Positions 42,853-50,439 of a stretch of DNA of 64,000 bases are shown piece after piece. Numbering within the stretch: position 1 is the first letter of the stretch; each line of letters starts with the position of its first letter. The DNA lies in the NCBI GenBank assembly GCA_022711115.1, contig JAKLFP010000007.1:82555-146554 (forward strand). The letters run 5' to 3'. The notes beneath the pieces were generated by a model. It was not told the DNA's origin. It was given only the letters and a program-made list of their open reading frames with translations, and did no database searches. This DNA is from Candidatus Omnitrophota bacterium (GTDB taxonomy: Bacteria; Omnitrophota; Omnitrophia; Omnitrophales; Aquincolibacteriaceae). Both the position numbers and the translations under genes were made by a program.

Positions 42853-43789
42853 ATCATATGACAAAAAAATATTCAGGCTGATGACGATTCTCAATAAACT
42901 CAATGGCGGCGGGCAGGTCCGAACCAGCGAGATCGCCAAGGAATTTAACGTTTCGATCCGGAGCGTTCAGCGCGATATCGAACTTTTAAATCAAACGCAG
43001 TTTCCCGTCGTGTCCCTCGAAAAGGGGGTTTATTCCTTCATGGAAGGTTTTTCACTCAAGAAGATGATGCTCACAAACGAAGAGGCGTCACTTCTTGCGT
43101 TTTTTCATGAGATCGCGGACTCCCTCGGGAAGAGTTTCTCCGAGTCCTTTCGTAGCCTCGAAAGCAAGGTGCTCGCTTCGGAAGAAGATTCTCCTTTTTA
43201 TGTAAAGCTTCCGGAAACGAACGCTCACATGAAGAACTTTCCTTTTCTTAAAGAGCTTGAGAAAGCGGTATCAGATTCTCAAAAAGTTGTTATCAAATAT
43301 GAAACCGAAAAGGGGATTGAAGAGTTCAAGCTGTGTCCCTTGAAGATCATTAATTTTGAGGGTTTTTGGTATCTTCTCGCCATGCCGGACGGAAAACGCG
43401 CTTTCTGGAAATTTCGATCCGAGAAGATCAAAGGATTGGAGATGCTCAGCGAGAACTTCGATCCGCCTAGGAGCCTCAAATCCGTGCTCGACCGGAGTGT
43501 CAACATTTGGTTCAACGAGCAGCCTGGGGAGAAGATCATTCTCGAAATCGACAAGGCCTCCGCTCATTACTTCAAGAAAAAGGTCTACTTTCCGGATCAA
43601 AGAATCGTGAAGACTAAAAAGGACGGTTCCATCGTGCTTGAAACATACGCAAATTTCAACGAAGTGATCCGGACCATCATGCACTGGATTCCTGACGTTC
43701 GCGTCATTTCACCCAAAACTCTGGATCAGAGAATAAAGGAACTTTTGAATGCTTATCTCAAGGGAGGCAAGCCACGGTGGGGGAAATAG
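42839..43789 (+). CDS. HTH-WYL domain transcription regulator
   Basis: 316 aa. N-terminal HTH (KIFRLMTILNKLNGGGQVRTSEIAKEFNVSIRSVQRDIELL), then a WYL domain (LEKAVSDSQKVVIKYETEKGIEEFKLCPLKIINFEGFWYLLAMPDGKRAFWKFRSEKI) and a WCX C-terminal extension (VISPKTLDQRIKELL). WYL proteins bind nucleic acid or nucleotide ligands and often control phage-defence islands. Its HTH resembles that of the small protein at 42306. It is a good candidate for the regulator of the dyad promoters. Confidence 0.9.
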   Translation: MTKNKSYDKKIFRLMTILNKLNGGGQVRTSEIAKEFNVSIRSVQRDIELLNQTQFPVVSLEKGVYSFMEGFSLKKMMLTNEEASLLAFFHEIADSLGKSFSESFRSLESKVLASEEDSPFYVKLPETNAHMKNFPFLKELEKAVSDSQKVVIKYETEKGIEEFKLCPLKIINFEGFWYLLAMPDGKRAFWKFRSEKIKGLEMLSENFDPPRSLKSVLDRSVNIWFNEQPGEKIILEIDKASAHYFKKKVYFPDQRIVKTKKDGSIVLETYANFNEVIRTIMHWIPDVRVISPKTLDQRIKELLNAYLKGGKPRWGK

Positions 43790-44529
43790 TGGAAAAGATC
43801 GGAGCGATTCCTCTTTCTTTCTGGGAATATTTGACAGGGCAATCTATCGGAAATACGTCTGCGATGGTTTCCGGGTGTGACGGATACGGTCAATACGTGA
43901 GCCAAATAGCTGATCATGGAACCGACTGCATTTACGAAACGCGGAGTTATTTTTATGCTTCGGGGAAGCTCAAAAGAATTGCAGCAATCATCCATGAAGG
44001 CTATGGAGAAAGCCTTATCCGGTCGGAAGAATGGGGCGAAAACGGTGCTGGACGAATCATTACGCACTATTCCGATATCGGGGAATGGCTTTGGGTAAAG
44101 GTGATCAATCAGAAAACCGGCGCTGAAAAGGTTGTAGTCAATCGGGATAGCTTCTCATTTTTTAGTGTTCCGGAGGATTTAGTTCATTCGTTAGAAAACG
44201 ATGAATTTCGATCCGCACGGTTGCTCGAAATCAAGTGGGAAGGCGTACGCGAAGCCATATTGGAGATCCTCGGTGCCGCGAAGGTCGTTCCGGGGCTTCC
44301 GATGCAAACGATAGACCAAATAGGTCCCAACCGGTTGCTGCGAATTGAATGGCGGGACATGTGGGGCGCACCCCGGATGGATTCCTGGTGTTTTCTAGAG
44401 CTACATTGCACGACGACCGAGAAGGTTAGTTATTTGCGGGTTCCTCCCGTGTTTAATGACATTATGTCTGCCGTTGCATGGACTTTTAGAATGCAGAAGG
44501 AAGACTACTTTCCGGATCAGGAGACGTAG
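43777..44529 (+). CDS. DUF6745-like protein
   Basis: 250 aa from GTG 43777 (AAGGGAGG upstream), overlapping the WYL gene by 13 bp. The final third (LRIEWRDMW...VSYLRVPPVFNDIMSAVAWTFRMQKEDYFPDQET) matches the C-terminus of the MORN protein at 47902 (LRVPP...AAVAWTFG...DYAPKKET), the pattern of DUF6745. The N-terminal part (GQYVSQIADHG) is less conserved. Function of the domain is unknown; it recurs in this element. Confidence 0.6.
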   Translation: MGEIVEKIGAIPLSFWEYLTGQSIGNTSAMVSGCDGYGQYVSQIADHGTDCIYETRSYFYASGKLKRIAAIIHEGYGESLIRSEEWGENGAGRIITHYSDIGEWLWVKVINQKTGAEKVVVNRDSFSFFSVPEDLVHSLENDEFRSARLLEIKWEGVREAILEILGAAKVVPGLPMQTIDQIGPNRLLRIEWRDMWGAPRMDSWCFLELHCTTTEKVSYLRVPPVFNDIMSAVAWTFRMQKEDYFPDQET

Positions 44530-44537
44530 CGGCTGGA

Positions 44538-44759
44538 TTAATGAGCGGACTTGAGGATCTTCCAGGAAGGAGTGCCGAGGCTTTTTGAAATGCGCTCGAG
44601 GGTGTCGATTCGGATATTCGGCGGGTTCTTGCCTTCGATAGTTTGAATATATTTATACTTGATGTGACTGATCTCGGAAAGCTGGGCCTGGGTCAGTCCC
44701 TTGCGTTGCCGTAGTTTTTTGATTTCTGAGCCAATTCGCTGGCGAATTTCCCTTTGCAT
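44538..44759 (-). CDS. XRE-family HTH repressor-like protein
   Basis: 73 aa. A single XRE/Cro-type HTH: IGSEIKKLRQRKGLTQAQLSEISHIKYKYIQTIEGKNPPNIRIDTLERISKSLG. It is divergent from the PD-(D/E)XK-like gene, and a palindrome sits inside that gene's promoter (44794-44815), so it likely represses it and perhaps itself. Confidence 0.88.
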   Translation of the reverse strand: MQREIRQRIGSEIKKLRQRKGLTQAQLSEISHIKYKYIQTIEGKNPPNIRIDTLERISKSLGTPSWKILKSAH

Positions 44760-44790
44760 AATGAGTCATTATGGGGAGGCCCTTGTAACG

Positions 44791-44820
44791 TTGACACCCC
44801 CTAATTGAGGGGTGTAGCAT
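44791..44820 (+). promoter_or_regulatory. Promoter with embedded operator palindrome
   Basis: TTGACA (44791-44796), an 18-bp spacer and TAGCAT (44815-44820). The spacer region contains the perfect inverted repeat ACACCCC-N8-GGGGTGT (44794-44815). A protein bound there would block RNA polymerase; the adjacent XRE gene is the natural candidate. Confidence 0.65.
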
Positions 44821-44885
44821 GCTTTTTCTGTTCGGGCAGAAATATGATGTGTTTTAAAAGATCTATGGAAAACGGAGGCGAAGAT

Positions 44886-45620
44886 ATGATGAACCAACTT
44901 TCTGCGTTGGTTAGTGAATGTTCAAGAAAGGGCATTATAAAAAAAGAGCAAAAAGAAAGATTGGAAAAAACTCTCAAACTAGTTGAAGCTAATAAGGAAA
45001 CGAGAAGGAACCCTCAAAGATTAGGGCTTTATATAAAAGATCAATCAGAAAAAGCATTGCAAAGAGCCGTGTATCTTTCGTCGCGAAGCTGCCTATCTTC
45101 GGGCAAACTGGAAATTGTTTGGGGTGATGCGGAAGTGCCTGTGAGCGCGAGGGGTAAATCGCCAAGAGGAAGTTGTTTTGACCTTGTGGGGAATAGCGGG
45201 AAGTGGTCCATCCTGTGTGAGCTCAAAGCAGGAAGAAGTAATGACCACCCCATTTTTGGCGCCCTGGAACTTCTAGTATATTACGCTGTCTTGGTTGAAC
45301 AAAAGGACAATAGATTGGTTTTTCATCAAAATTCAATCGCCAAAGTATTAGGGTGGCCTAGTACGAATGATTGGAAGAAATCGATTTTGATAGTTGCTGG
45401 GGATGAAATTTATTGGAATAAGTGGAAGGGGTGGAAGGACCGAGAGCCGGGCAGAAGCTGTTTTAGAAGATTGGTGGAGCGATTCTCTCAGCAAAGGCCG
45501 CGCTTTTACAAAATAAAAATATCCGCGAAAGATCATTTTTCAAAGCAAAAGCAAAATGCAAAGGACTATACGCCATGCCTTGGGACAAGCGATAACTGGG
45601 AAGAAGTCGGAGAGTTATGA
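44886..45620 (+). CDS. PD-(D/E)XK nuclease-like protein
   Basis: 244 aa from ATG 44886, 6 nt after GGAGG (44875-44879); earlier in-frame starts lie too close to the promoter. The N-terminal half is helical and basic. CFDLVGNSGKWSILCELKAGRSNDHPIFGALELLVYYAVL gives the D-x(n)-ExK core of the PD-(D/E)XK fold (D in FDLVG, E and K in CELKAG) followed by a helix. Later, a Trp-rich stretch (WPSTNDW, WNKWKGWKDRE) is odd. With the XRE gene it could form a controlled nuclease. Exact family not recognised. Confidence 0.6.
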   Translation: MMNQLSALVSECSRKGIIKKEQKERLEKTLKLVEANKETRRNPQRLGLYIKDQSEKALQRAVYLSSRSCLSSGKLEIVWGDAEVPVSARGKSPRGSCFDLVGNSGKWSILCELKAGRSNDHPIFGALELLVYYAVLVEQKDNRLVFHQNSIAKVLGWPSTNDWKKSILIVAGDEIYWNKWKGWKDREPGRSCFRRLVERFSQQRPRFYKIKISAKDHFSKQKQNAKDYTPCLGTSDNWEEVGEL

Positions 45621-45621
45621 G

Positions 45622-45655
45622 GCGACCAGACGTTGTCGCGGCCCCTGGTTAGTAT
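45622..45655 (+). promoter_or_regulatory. Dyad promoter copy C
   Basis: GCGACCAGACGTTGTCGC (45622-45639), 10 bp, TAGTAT (45650-45655), upstream of the gene at 45678. Confidence 0.65.
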
Positions 45656-45677
45656 GTAGTATTAAAACGGAGGGCCT

Positions 45678-46157
45678 ATGGCATACAGCAAATCAGGAAC
45701 ATTATCAGAATTGGGAAAAGCATTTAAAAGGCAGGCGAGCCTTGATCAGAGCGAGTGCGTCAATTGGAAGGGGAGGACGAAAGATACGCACGAATATTAT
45801 TCCGAGATCATTGCCAACGGAATAGTGTCCGGTCGTAACATTAACCGTATTGGTGCGATGAAGAGAAGGAAGTCATATAATCTAAAGAGCGTGCCAGGCG
45901 AGGATGTATTTTACCTGTCGCGCCTCAAGAAGTCTTGCAATCAACACGATACTTTACTCAAAGCTGTCCTGGAAGTTCAAAATGGCTTGCAATGCGCAGG
46001 CGATAAGCAGACTTTCCTGGGCGCGCTATTTCTTTCAACCGAATCCTTGGCGGCCAAAGAGGCTCTGCGGTTAAATGAAATGCCGAGTCTCAGGAAGCTG
46101 ATAAAGTTTTTGAAAGTGAAGATTTTTATATTTGATTCAAACGAGGTTATTATTTGA
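45678..46157 (+). CDS. Hypothetical protein under dyad promoter C
   Basis: 159 aa, ATG 45678 with GGAGG before it. No family recognised. Basic N-terminal half (LGKAFKRQASLDQ, KRRKSYNLKS), soluble, ending with a helical stretch LRKLIKFLKVKIFIFDSNE. It overlaps the MBL gene start by 4 bp (TTGA), so the two are translationally coupled and may work together. Confidence 0.55.
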   Translation: MAYSKSGTLSELGKAFKRQASLDQSECVNWKGRTKDTHEYYSEIIANGIVSGRNINRIGAMKRRKSYNLKSVPGEDVFYLSRLKKSCNQHDTLLKAVLEVQNGLQCAGDKQTFLGALFLSTESLAAKEALRLNEMPSLRKLIKFLKVKIFIFDSNEVII

Positions 46158-47470
46158 AGCTCATCATTCATCGTGGGACGCATGAAATAGGCGGGACATG
46201 CGTTGAAATTGCTGCAGAACATACTCGGATCATCATTGATCTCGGGATGCCGCTTTCTGACCCCAGAGATAAATCCAAGAAGCTCAAAGACTTTTCCCTC
46301 CGTGGCAAAACCGTTCCGGAATTGATCGGCGACGGCATTCTTCCTAAAGTTTCCGGCCTTTATTGGGGCGTAGGAAAGGAAAAACCGGTCGATGCGGTTT
46401 TGCTCTCTCATCCTCATCAAGATCACTATGGCCTGTTCAAATACGTGTTAAAGGACATCCGGATCTTTCTGGGCGAGGATACGGACAAAATGCTTCAGGC
46501 TGCGGAAATATTCCAAGGGGATAGGATCGGTGAGCATGATGATAAGGTTTTGCTGAAGGACCGTGAGCCGGTTACCATCGGCGATATAAAAATCACGCCG
46601 TTTCTTGTGGATCACTCCGCTTACGGTGCGATGGCATTTCTTGCCGAGGCGGAGGGGAAAAAGATCTTTTATTCCGGTGATTTCAGGGGACATGGAAGGA
46701 AAAAGGCGTTATTTGAAAAGCTCATAGAGAAGCCTGTCCCAGGGATCGATGTCCTTCTAATGGAAGGGACGATGATGGGGCGCCAACAGGAAGATACATG
46801 GACGGAGGACGAGCTGGAGCGCGAGATCTCAAATGAGGCGCGGGTTCACGAAGGGATGAAGCTATTTATTTGTTCCGGGCAGAATGTGGATCGTCTCGTG
46901 ACTTTTTATCGGGCGGCAAAAAGATCCGGCCCGGTTTTCGTGCTCGATCTTTATGCGGCTAATGTTTTGCATGAGCTCGGGCGAAAGAGTCTTCCGGTGC
47001 CGACGAACGGTTTTAAGGACGTGAAGGTTCTTTTTACCCATCACTTTATGAAACGTCTTTCGATCTACAACATGAAACACTGGTATGAAAGATGGCGGAC
47101 CTACGAAATCAGCCCCGCCGCCTTGCAGCGTGCCGGTAAAAAAGCTTTTGTCATGTTCCGTGATAGTTCAGCCCATGAATTTGAAAAAACGGGTATTCCA
47201 AAAGGATCCATGCTTTTTTATTCAATGTGGAGTCAATACGCACTGGAACCTTCTTTCGAGAAAACACGGGCATTCCTGGACCGGCACAGCATCGAGTTTA
47301 AGGAAATGCATACAAGCGGCCACGCGGTTCTCGACGATCTCAAGCGGTTTGCTGACGCTATGAAACCTGAAACTATCGTTCCCATCCACACCGAATATCC
47401 CAACGAGTATCGGCAGCACTTTGGCAATAAAGTCCGCTGTCTCCATGACGGGGAAGCCCTCGCCGTCTGA
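46154..47470 (+). CDS. RNase J-like metallo-beta-lactamase fold hydrolase
   Basis: 438 aa starting at TTG 46154. Metal site motifs are LSHPHQDHYG (HxHxDH, with the first His replaced in order as HPHQDH) and VDHSAYGAMAF, with FYSGDFRGHGRK as the later Asp. The beta-CASP-like C-terminal region has HTSGHAVLDDLKRFADAMKPETIVPIHTEYP, as in RNase J/archaeal-type beta-CASP nucleases. N-terminal IIHRGTHEIGGTCVEI is family-typical. Likely an RNA (or DNA) nuclease carried by the element. Coupled to the preceding gene. Confidence 0.82.
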   Translation: MKLIIHRGTHEIGGTCVEIAAEHTRIIIDLGMPLSDPRDKSKKLKDFSLRGKTVPELIGDGILPKVSGLYWGVGKEKPVDAVLLSHPHQDHYGLFKYVLKDIRIFLGEDTDKMLQAAEIFQGDRIGEHDDKVLLKDREPVTIGDIKITPFLVDHSAYGAMAFLAEAEGKKIFYSGDFRGHGRKKALFEKLIEKPVPGIDVLLMEGTMMGRQQEDTWTEDELEREISNEARVHEGMKLFICSGQNVDRLVTFYRAAKRSGPVFVLDLYAANVLHELGRKSLPVPTNGFKDVKVLFTHHFMKRLSIYNMKHWYERWRTYEISPAALQRAGKKAFVMFRDSSAHEFEKTGIPKGSMLFYSMWSQYALEPSFEKTRAFLDRHSIEFKEMHTSGHAVLDDLKRFADAMKPETIVPIHTEYPNEYRQHFGNKVRCLHDGEALAV

Positions 47471-47525
47471 GTAAAATCGCCCCATCCCTTGGGGTTTCCC
47501 AATAATTTTTCCACAAGATACATTC

Positions 47526-47559
47526 GCGACCAGACGCTGTCGCTGACCCTGTTTATGAT
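47526..47559 (+). promoter_or_regulatory. Dyad promoter copy D
   Basis: GCGACCAGACGCTGTCGC (47526-47543), 10 bp, TATGAT (47554-47559), upstream of the gene at 47591. Confidence 0.65.
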
Positions 47560-47590
47560 TTGCACCACAAAAAAACTGAGGAGGTGTCTC

Positions 47591-47884
47591 ATGATGGTTC
47601 GACAAGGAGATCTTTTGATCGTGAAAGTGGAGGTGTTGCCGGAGGGATGTGTAAGACATAAACATCGTGTTTTAGCCGAAGGTGAGGCGACCGGGCATAA
47701 GCACGAACTGGATTCCGGTGAACTTTATGAAAAAGAAGGAACACTTTTCTTCAGAGTCGCGGAAGATCAAGAGGCAACTCTGAAACACGAAGAGCACGGG
47801 CCGATCACGTTCGAGCCGGGCGTTTATAAAGTCATCAGGCAACGCGAATATGAGCCTCTCGGCTGGCGTCGCGTCGCAGACTGA
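47591..47884 (+). CDS. Small conserved protein of the QGDLL/AEGEATGHKH type
   Basis: 97 aa from ATG 47591 (GAGGAGGTG before it). VRQGDLLIVKVEVLPEG, HRVLAEGEATGHKHEL, LKHEEHGPITFEPGVYKVIRQREYEP and RRVAD form a recognisable conserved pattern of small uncharacterised proteins that I associate with DUF6745 genes. Several His residues (GHKH, KHEEH) could bind metal, and a cupin-like or jelly-roll fold is possible. The following MORN/DUF6745 gene starts 17 bp after it. Function unknown. Confidence 0.65.
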   Translation: MMVRQGDLLIVKVEVLPEGCVRHKHRVLAEGEATGHKHELDSGELYEKEGTLFFRVAEDQEATLKHEEHGPITFEPGVYKVIRQREYEPLGWRRVAD

Positions 47885-47901
47885 GGGAAAGGGGCTGACT
47901 A

Positions 47902-48762
47902 ATGGAACCGGTGGGGAACGATTCAATGATCGGGAAGGCGTGGCTCAACGGGCGCCTTCAATATTTCTCCAATCCTGATGATACCGGCGAAGCGGTCGGG
48001 TACTACGAAGACAAGTCTGTCTGGTTCCGTTATCTGCTGGTAAACGGCAAGATCCACGGCACGGGGAAGACTTGGTATGAGGGCGATGTTTTGAAAAGCG
48101 AGGAGAACTACTGGATGGGCGAACTTCATGGCGCGGCATATTACTGGTATCCGGACGGGGTCATGGAAAAAGAAAAACATTATTACCGCGGTGTGCTTGA
48201 TGGGGTCCAGAAGGAATGGTTTCCGAATGGTGTTTTGGCTTTTCAGCGCGCTTACTTTTCAGGTAATCGCACTGGGACATCTCTTAGATGGAATTCACAT
48301 GGGAGGCTTTTAAGCAGGGAGCACTATGTCGATGGGCGGTTGCACGGAATCCATGAGGAATATGCTCAGGACGGAACCATTGTTACAAAAGAAATCTATT
48401 CCCGGGGGGTTCGGATGCCTCTCAAGAAATATGAGCGATTTCTTGCTAATCAGTTACCGGTAAAAGAAATCCTCGCGATTCGAAACGCTACGGTAAGAAG
48501 GATCCTTATTGAAGAGTACGGCTACGCCAGGATCCTTGCCGAAATGCCGAATGAGGTTATCGATAAAGATGGCGAACAGGAGCTTGTGCGGGTTCGCATA
48601 GGTTCGAGAGAAGAACCGATCTGGCTTGTTAAGGTTAAATGTCCTTCAACGGGCGCGTTTTATACGTTGCGCGTGCCGCCTGACATGGCAAATGTGAAAG
48701 CTGCGGTTGCCTGGACCTTTGGCGTTTTCGCGGAGGATTACGCGCCAAAGAAAGAAACCTGA
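47902..48762 (+). CDS. MORN-repeat protein with DUF6745-like C-terminus
   Basis: 286 aa. Residues about 20-165 hold MORN/YwqK-type repeats (KIHGTGKTWYEGDVLKSEENYWMGELHGAAYYWYPDGVMEKEKHYYRGVLDG and so on, about six copies of ~22 aa). The last 100 residues (EILAIRNATVRRILIEEYGYARIL...FYTLRVPPDMANVKAAVAWTFG) resemble the DUF6745-type ending of the gene at 43777. MORN repeats bind lipids or proteins. Stop codon abuts that of the convergent SemiSWEET gene. Confidence 0.75.
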   Translation: MEPVGNDSMIGKAWLNGRLQYFSNPDDTGEAVGYYEDKSVWFRYLLVNGKIHGTGKTWYEGDVLKSEENYWMGELHGAAYYWYPDGVMEKEKHYYRGVLDGVQKEWFPNGVLAFQRAYFSGNRTGTSLRWNSHGRLLSREHYVDGRLHGIHEEYAQDGTIVTKEIYSRGVRMPLKKYERFLANQLPVKEILAIRNATVRRILIEEYGYARILAEMPNEVIDKDGEQELVRVRIGSREEPIWLVKVKCPSTGAFYTLRVPPDMANVKAAVAWTFGVFAEDYAPKKET

Positions 48763-49023
48763 TCATTCCTCGGCCGGGTATATTTTGAACAGAATAAGAA
48801 CGGCTGCGGTAATGAGAAGTCCTATGGAATTGCTCACAATAAACACGGCTTCTTTCACTGCGATGGCTCTGACCAGATAACAGGAGATTGCGCCGAATAG
48901 AAGCTGGTAAGTGTGCCTACTGAGTCCTCTCGTAGATCTTGCCTTAACTGATTTTATGAACTGGGGGATGCTGACCGAAATGCCGAATGCAACCCCCAAC
49001 CAACCTATGATTTCACTGACCAT
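48763..49023 (-). CDS. SemiSWEET (PQ-loop) small sugar transporter
   Basis: 86 aa with three TM helices. IGWLGVAFGISVSIPQFIKSVKARSTRGLSRHTY holds the PQ motif and the following loop of SemiSWEET proteins, which dimerise to form a sugar uniporter. An end in KIYPAEE is cytoplasmic. Transcribed from dyad promoter E. A transporter inside a phage-like element is unexpected. Confidence 0.85.
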   Translation of the reverse strand: MVSEIIGWLGVAFGISVSIPQFIKSVKARSTRGLSRHTYQLLFGAISCYLVRAIAVKEAVFIVSNSIGLLITAAVLILFKIYPAEE

Positions 49024-49047
49024 AATTGTTCCTCTCTTTCTTCTTCA

Positions 49048-49081
49048 ATCATAGCTCTATATAGCGACAACATTGTGTCGT
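49048..49081 (-). promoter_or_regulatory. Dyad promoter copy E (for SemiSWEET)
   Basis: On the minus strand ACGACACAATGTTGTCGC (49064-49081), 10 bp, then TATGAT (49048-49053). It is divergent from copy F, with 41 bp between the two dyads. Confidence 0.65.
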
Positions 49082-49122
49082 CTAGGGGTTGTGGGTTGGA
49101 GAAAACCGCCCCCAAAATACAC

Positions 49123-49156
49123 ACGACATTACGCTGTCGCTCACATCCTTTAGACT
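49123..49156 (+). promoter_or_regulatory. Dyad promoter copy F (for the repeat protein)
   Basis: ACGACATTACGCTGTCGC (49123-49140), 10 bp, TAGACT (49151-49156), upstream of the secreted repeat gene at 49182. Confidence 0.65.
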
Positions 49157-49181
49157 TATCTGCAACAAGGGAGGAGCCGCG

Positions 49182-49508
49182 ATGAAGACAATGATGATTT
49201 TAATTTTAGTATTAACTGCTCCCGCGCTTGCATTCGCAGAGAGCGACTACAGCCTGGCGCCGGACGGTACTTATGTCAGTGATGGCAATCCCACGCTTGC
49301 GCCTGACGGAACATATGTCGGATATGGTCACGCGACATTAGCTCCGGACGGCACCTATGTTGGTGGTGACCGGGCAACGCTGGCACCCAATGGGAATTAC
49401 GTGGGAGGTGATCGTGCTACGTTGGCTCCGGACGGGACTTATGTCGGCGGTGATCGTGCAGTTCTTACGCCGGATGGAACATATGTTGGTGTTTATGATG
49501 AAGATTAG
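49182..49508 (+). CDS. Secreted tandem-repeat protein (LAPDGTYVGG repeats)
   Basis: 108 aa from ATG 49182 (AAGGGAGGAG before it). A Sec signal peptide (MKTMMILILVLTAPALAFA, cleavage likely after AFA) is followed by six copies of a 14-residue unit close to TLAPDGTYVGGDRA, the last ending in VYDED. The repeat DNA is conserved but not identical, so it is under protein-level selection. Small exported proteins with PDGTYVGG units occur in various bacteria with unknown role. Its 3' end overlaps the next gene by 14 bp. Confidence 0.8.
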   Translation: MKTMMILILVLTAPALAFAESDYSLAPDGTYVSDGNPTLAPDGTYVGYGHATLAPDGTYVGGDRATLAPNGNYVGGDRATLAPDGTYVGGDRAVLTPDGTYVGVYDED

Positions 49509-50178
49509 AGAGACTGAGAAATTATATAACCCAAGCAAGATCCGGGAGAGGGTAATGAGGATTTCGGAAGATCCCGGCTGGATTAAAAACAGTTATGCTG
49601 CATGGGGAGAGGAATATATTTCAAACAGCACGTATGCCCATGCAATCTATGCTCAATGCGGCGCAGAGCGGTTTTTTATCGATGGTCTTTTGATCCAGTC
49701 TGCGGATCTTAAAAACTCCAGGACCGATTTGAAATTGGGTGACCGGGATTGTTTTGAGGATTTTCTAAAAAGAGCCGATCCGAAAGATTTTTCTGATTTG
49801 CTGATGCTTTTAGGCATCTATCTTCTATCGGATGATCCCGCGAAATCGGTTTTGCCGGCGAAACGGCTACCGGGCATCGATCCGATCGTGGACGGTATTT
49901 TGTCTGGTTCCAAAGGCTATGTTTTATGGGTTTATCAACTGAAGCAGCTTATAGGGCTTTTTGAGAGTGATGCAGGAACAATAAAAGATCTTTATGTGAA
50001 GACGAGCGTATTTTTTCACCACGATGATGATCTCAAAAACCGGTTATCGTGTATGAAAATACGAAAGGGTTTGAGCCTCAAAGATGTTCTTGAGCAACGG
50101 ATGACTCTCGGGCGGATACATAATCCGCGAATGCACGGGGCTTTTCGATTGCATCAGATTCTCTCGGATGCCAAATGA
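49495..50178 (+). CDS. Hypothetical protein
   Basis: 227 aa starting at ATG 49495 or 49498 inside the end of the repeat gene. Soluble, mixed helical, no family recognised. Features: RERVMRISEDPGWIKNSYAAWGEEY near the N-terminus and LKNRLSCMKIRKGLSLKDVLEQRMTLGRIHNPRMHGAFRLHQIL at the end. Its stop overlaps the start of a 33-aa zinc-ribbon ORF (ATGA). Confidence 0.55.
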   Translation: MMKIRETEKLYNPSKIRERVMRISEDPGWIKNSYAAWGEEYISNSTYAHAIYAQCGAERFFIDGLLIQSADLKNSRTDLKLGDRDCFEDFLKRADPKDFSDLLMLLGIYLLSDDPAKSVLPAKRLPGIDPIVDGILSGSKGYVLWVYQLKQLIGLFESDAGTIKDLYVKTSVFFHHDDDLKNRLSCMKIRKGLSLKDVLEQRMTLGRIHNPRMHGAFRLHQILSDAK

Positions 50179-50276
50179 GCGGGCCTAAAATTTGTCCCAA
50201 TTGCGGGGAAGAGATGGATGAAGATTTAGCTGAGGAGGGGATTTGTAGCGAGTGCGGCGAAGAATTCGATACCTAA
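50175..50276 (+). CDS. 33-aa double-CxxC zinc-ribbon microprotein
   Basis: ATG 50175 overlaps the TGA of the previous gene in the ATGA arrangement, so translation would be coupled. The product has CPNCGEEM and, 12 residues later, CSECGEEFDT, two CxxC knuckles that could hold one zinc ion. Very acidic outside the knuckles. Too short for standard gene callers; supported by the coupled start and the tight zinc-ribbon spacing. Confidence 0.55.
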   Translation: MSGPKICPNCGEEMDEDLAEEGICSECGEEFDT

Positions 50277-50439
50277 AACCAAATGTTAGAACACGCTATA
50301 TTTTTTATTATTCACTTTTCATGAAATGAACCGTTAATACTGGCCCAGTGAGCCCCCGTTTTACCGCCTCGCAATTCTGACGGCAGCAGAGACCCACCGG
50401 AAAACCAGACAAAGAACAATCAACCGGAGGAACCGCAAC

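Noticed and set aside
49182..49508. The LAPDGTYVGG repeat DNA as a minisatellite without coding role
   Set aside because: Frame, signal peptide, RBS and promoter are all in place and codons vary synonymously between units.
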